Shown piece after piece: positions 60,927 through 64,000 of a DNA stretch of 64,000 nucleotides (position 1 is the first letter of the stretch; each line of letters starts with the position of its first letter). The position numbers and the translations under genes were made by a program. Origin of the DNA: Ciona intestinalis (taxonomy: Eukaryota > Chordata > Ascidiacea > Phlebobranchia > Cionidae). The notes beneath the pieces are model-generated. The model did not search any database. It was not told the origin of the DNA and was given only the letters and a program-made list of their open reading frames with translations. The stretch is taken from assembly GCF_000224145.3 (NCBI RefSeq), contig NC_020174.2, forward strand, positions 1,018,520-1,082,519, written 5' to 3'.

Positions 60927-62337
60927 TTAGTCATCGCTTGTGTAAGAAATCACCCTTCTTTTCTTCTTTCTCTCCTGCTCTAATTTTATTTTTTCTTCTT
61001 CTAATCGTTCTCTCTCTCTTCTTTGCTTTGCTGCCACCTAAAACAACACAAATATGGTCAACAGAACCTAAAGAAAAGCAAGCATCTTGTTTCTACGATA
61101 TGTGCTTGGCATAAATGCTTAACCAGTGACCTGTCATCTCTATAAAAGGCGTGATACAATAGGCCATACTTAAACAACTACTACGAATAAATATACTGTC
61201 CTGTGGGGTAAGATTGAAAACCTTTAGCTCATAATATCCAAATATCCTGTATCGTTTTTTAAACAAACAACCATACGGGAGCCATAAAGATACAATGTTA
61301 TAATTCTTTATTTCTTTGTTTACTGCCAAATTATTGAGCAAGAAAATTGAATAAAAATATGTCCCATTTTGCCCCACTCTACTACCTACTGTTTTTTATT
61401 TATTGAACAAAACACAATAGTTTCGTTAGTAATTCCCTGTTACGTAAATTTAAGAGCAGCATATTGCTCTCTATAAAAAACGTCCTAAAACGTGATATCG
61501 ATATCAATGGTCTTGTATGGGAGGCCGAATATTAAACTTAGAATTTACTTAAGCAAATGTGGAGAACTAAAAAGCTCAAACAAGTCAACATAAGAATGTT
61601 TAAAGCGTCGTTTGGCCGCCATGTTTGCTCGCCTTTTCAATGTGTTATCTTTGGTTCGTATTCCAAGAATTGAATGAAAATTATGCTCACAATGTTTGCA
61701 GTTAAACACTTGAAATGTTCAAGTATGAAACAAATAACAACCGAGTGGGGGGCGTGTGTGTTTCTTTCACAAAGGACAAATTTTGGCACACTTTGCTCAA
61801 ACAAAGTAAAACCATATGTGGAATAAGGAAACATAGGAAATTAAAACAAATACACAATTCCGTGTTTGCTTTATGGTTGGTTTGGTCGCATATGCACGTA
61901 TGGGTTCAGAGGTTTAGCTACAACGCGTTTCAAGGTACGACGCCGTTGCTTAGTGGCTTGGCGCTCGCCACTGTAACCAACGAACACGGATATGTACGTG
62001 GTGCATCAACTTAAAACAGAACTAAGAACTTGAGCATTCGTACAAAATTAATTATATTAATTTTTCGTGAACCTTTCCCCAAAACGAACGTAAATATTAA
62101 CAAGTCACTTACCTTCGGGTTCTCGTATCCGATAACAAATGATTTATCAACTTTTTTAACTTTTGGAACAATCTCATCTTTCAAAGACACTATCCTCTTC
62201 TTTTTGTTTCTCTCTTCCTCTTCTCTCTGTTTCTCTGCTTCCTTTAGCGCCGCTAGTGGATCAAAACGATCCACTGCAACCGCCGTAAACGAAAGTTGGT
62301 TCTGGTCTTCTATTTGATTATGTTGTTCTGTTGGCAT
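60927..62337 (-). CDS. short charged coiled-coil protein, family not recognised
   Basis: Two exons, 62337-62113 and 61037-60927, in phase 0: 336 nt, 111 residues. Exon 1 encodes MPTEQHNQIEDQNQLSFTAV, then VDRFDPLAALKEAEKQRE, an acidic-basic helix, and VDKSFVIGYENPK. Exon 2 encodes a run of R, E and K (AAKQRRERERLEEEKIKLEQ) and ends VISYTSDD. There is no signal peptide or membrane segment. The composition suggests a nuclear or RNA-associated small protein or a coiled-coil adaptor, but nothing decides it. The ATG at 62335-62337 is the first in the frame; the codon two before it (GTG) is not a start. The intron (1075 bp) carries a MITE. Confidence 0.8.
61194..61386. mobile_element. MITE copy
   Basis: Left end ctgtggggtaagattgaaaa, right end tgtcccattttgccccactc; interior cctttagctcataatatcca. 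Confidence 0.82.
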
Positions 62338-62434
62338 CGCCACCTAGCGGTTATGAATTGAATAAGTTCGCGAAGTTACAAAGAGTACAACTCACACCAA
62401 AGGGCCGTATGTGTGGAGTATGTGGAAATTATAT

Positions 62435-62530
62435 AAATGGAACTTGTTTATCCTCACGTATCGAGGCAACGACAGTCGTCATGACATGGGTTTTATGTTT
62501 CATACACCTCATGTCAGCTAATAGGATATT
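62435..62530 (-). mobile_element. SINE tail fragment
   Basis: Reverse copy: ttatcctcacgtatcgaggc, aacgacagtcgtcatgacat, ttcatacacctcatgtcagc. Confidence 0.7.
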
Positions 62531-62640
62531 ATCAGTTCCTGCATAAAAAATGGATAAACTTTATTAAGACAACCGGTACTTTATAACATGTACCGAACAG
62601 TGGTGATGTGTTTTTTTAACTTGGTAGAATCACTAAACGC

Positions 62641-64000
62641 TCATTCATTCACCTTCTTATTGGATCTTGTTTCTTCTTGGGTTCTGTTCTGTTTCTTATT
62701 CCTTTTATAAGGAACAAACAACGAGGGTAAAACCTTTTTCTTTTTTACAGGAATGGGTCTTTCGTATGCAACAGCTATACCGCCTTGGGACAAATGGGGC
62801 GCCCCATTACCTTCAGTGGAACCCGTAGTCTCTGTGATAAATGAATGTAAGCGGGACAACTGCTGAAGTTACAAACTAGACCTATAGACTTTATGTTCCA
62901 TATATTTGTTTATCCTCGCGCAGGGAAACTACTTAAGATATAATACGGGAGTCTTATTTGGAACATTCAATTTTTTTCCACGACTGACAAGTTGGACAAT
63001 CCATAAGCGACCACTAGGTTAGAGTAAATAGCGTTCAATGTGTTGGCCAAGGACACACGCCAGGGACAACAGTAGCATCATGCTTCAAACCCGCAACCCA
63101 CCCGATACAAGGGCAAGGTCTTACCACTTAGCTGTGCAGCGTCAATATATATGTGCATAGCAGAGTTCACTCTGGTGCATAGTTATCAAAAGACAAACAA
63201 ATCAAGCACCGATGCAAATATAACAAGTAAATTATTTCGAAGGATTAAAATTATAAATAGTTGCAACCCCGGAACTAAATGCTCCGAAAAAAGTTTTTTG
63301 CCATTTTTTCCTGTTACGTTCGTAGCGCTTGATTCTGAATGTTATTTTGATAAGATTTCAAGATTATGACGTAACAACATGACCTTACCTGCTGTGATGA
63401 CGTCATCCACATACTTCGCCCTCGTTTTAGGTTTCCCGTGACGTGCTGCACCTACGTTTCGTGTGCTGCTATACGCCTCTGCGTATAAATTACTCGAGAT
63501 AGCGTTTGAATTCTGTTTTATGAAACTGCCGCTTGAGGTATACGGGTTATGAGTCATAGATGACATTGATGCGTCATAATGAGTATTGGTGACGTCATGG
63601 AAAGGATTCGCGGTAGTTCCCCCATTGTAAGACTTCCTATTTCGGTTTCGTTTGCGGTTTAGAAATCCAAATTTTTCCAGCGCGAAAAAAACGATCGAGA
63701 GAAGCAGGACCACGCCAAGAATAGAACACACGCAAGCAACGTACACTGAAAAATATAACATTACATTTACTACTGTGTGATAAGATGATTGCCGTTAGCA
63801 CATACTCATATTTCCTAACCGTGTTTTAAAATTAACAACGCTCTTTTATAGTCATGAGAATACGGTTATACAATTTTGTAAACAGAATGGAAACATGAAA
63901 CATGGACCCCAACCTGATCACCGTAACTGATATATATTAAATACTACTTAAATAAAAGCAACCATACCTGTTAGATCTTTGTACGTTGATATAAACCCAT
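62641..64000 (-). CDS. 3' end of a single-pass transmembrane protein (partial)
   Basis: Three exons, minus order: beyond 64000 to 63968, 63745-63389, 62831-62641; phases agree (1, 1). The short edge exon reads GFISTYKDLT, an extracellular stub. The next exon starts with the helix VYVACVCSILGVVLLLSIVF, then a basic stop-transfer (NRKRNRNRKS) and a Ser/Thr/Asn-rich cytoplasmic tail with NPF, NPY and several Tyr residues. The last exon encodes IAVAYERPIPVKKKKVLPS and ends NKKVNE. NPF and NPxY-like motifs can bind endocytic adaptors; here that is only a suggestion. The extracellular domains lie outside the window, so the family cannot be named. Type I orientation is inferred from the basic residues after the helix. 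Confidence 0.75.
62890..63150 (-). mobile_element. composite SINE, near full length but worn
   Basis: Reverse copy in the last intron of the edge gene: tatcctcgcgcagggaaact, cgactgacaagttggacaat, gcgaccactaggttagagta, tgttggccaaggacacacgc, and a tRNA-like head with gcttcaaacccgcaacccac and cttaccacttagctgtgcag. Confidence 0.8.
63768..63925. mobile_element. degenerate MITE copy
   Basis: tactgtgtgataagatgatt at the left, interior taaaattaacaacgctcttt and tagtcatgagaatacggtta, right end atggaccccaacctgatc. Confidence 0.55.

Overview
This is animal nuclear DNA from a tunicate, most probably a Ciona-type ascidian. Base composition is AT-rich. Genes are made of many short exons with GT-AG introns. 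The protein set is chordate (CFAP157, ZCCHC4, METTL23, an odd-skipped factor, tomoregulin-like, olfactomedin, beta-microseminoprotein-like, a TNF-receptor-like protein and a cytosolic sulfotransferase). Two dispersed repeat families match what is known from Ciona: a tRNA-derived composite SINE and a short inverted-repeat MITE. Two runs of 50 N (4361-4410 and 55889-55938) mark assembly gaps.

Exons were joined by hand. I used splice consensus, reading-frame phase and family similarity, and every complete gene model below closes in phase from ATG to stop. Almost all genes lie on the minus strand. Left to right they are: CFAP157 (218-5192, minus); a tomoregulin/TMEFF-like EGF-follistatin membrane protein (6769-12271, plus, with a TATA/CRE promoter near 6207-6238); ZCCHC4 (13121-17955, minus); METTL23 (18306-19410, minus); an orphan two-helix membrane protein (20433-21214, minus); an OSR/odd-skipped zinc-finger factor (24437-27853, minus); about 6.4 kb without a recognisable gene; a type II membrane olfactomedin protein (34224-38078, minus); a small Ly6-like secreted or anchored protein (38818-40093, plus); a beta-microseminoprotein-like secreted protein (40489-42188, minus); a TNF-receptor-like type I protein with TRAF-type motifs (45907-54306, minus); a cytosolic sulfotransferase (57112-60014, minus); a short charged coiled-coil protein (60927-62337, minus); and the 3' end of a transmembrane protein running off the right edge (62641-64000, minus).

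The strongest novelty candidate is the olfactomedin gene. Between its membrane anchor and the olfactomedin domain it encodes a coiled coil followed by a domain that closely resembles the RNA-binding (RRM) core of LINE ORF1 proteins. It is spread over three exons and in frame throughout, so it looks like a transposon protein domain captured by a host extracellular receptor or ligand.

Other items worth a second look are: a 270-bp block of eight consecutive hairpins (43749-44018); an 89-residue insertion between the conserved cysteine pairs of the microseminoprotein; a nested pair of foldback elements, each with an exact 9-bp target duplication; and a strong excess of the palindrome TGACGTCA (19 sites located). 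The genes do not form a single pathway. The window is a normal stretch of a compact chordate genome with heavy MITE and SINE load in introns and spacers.
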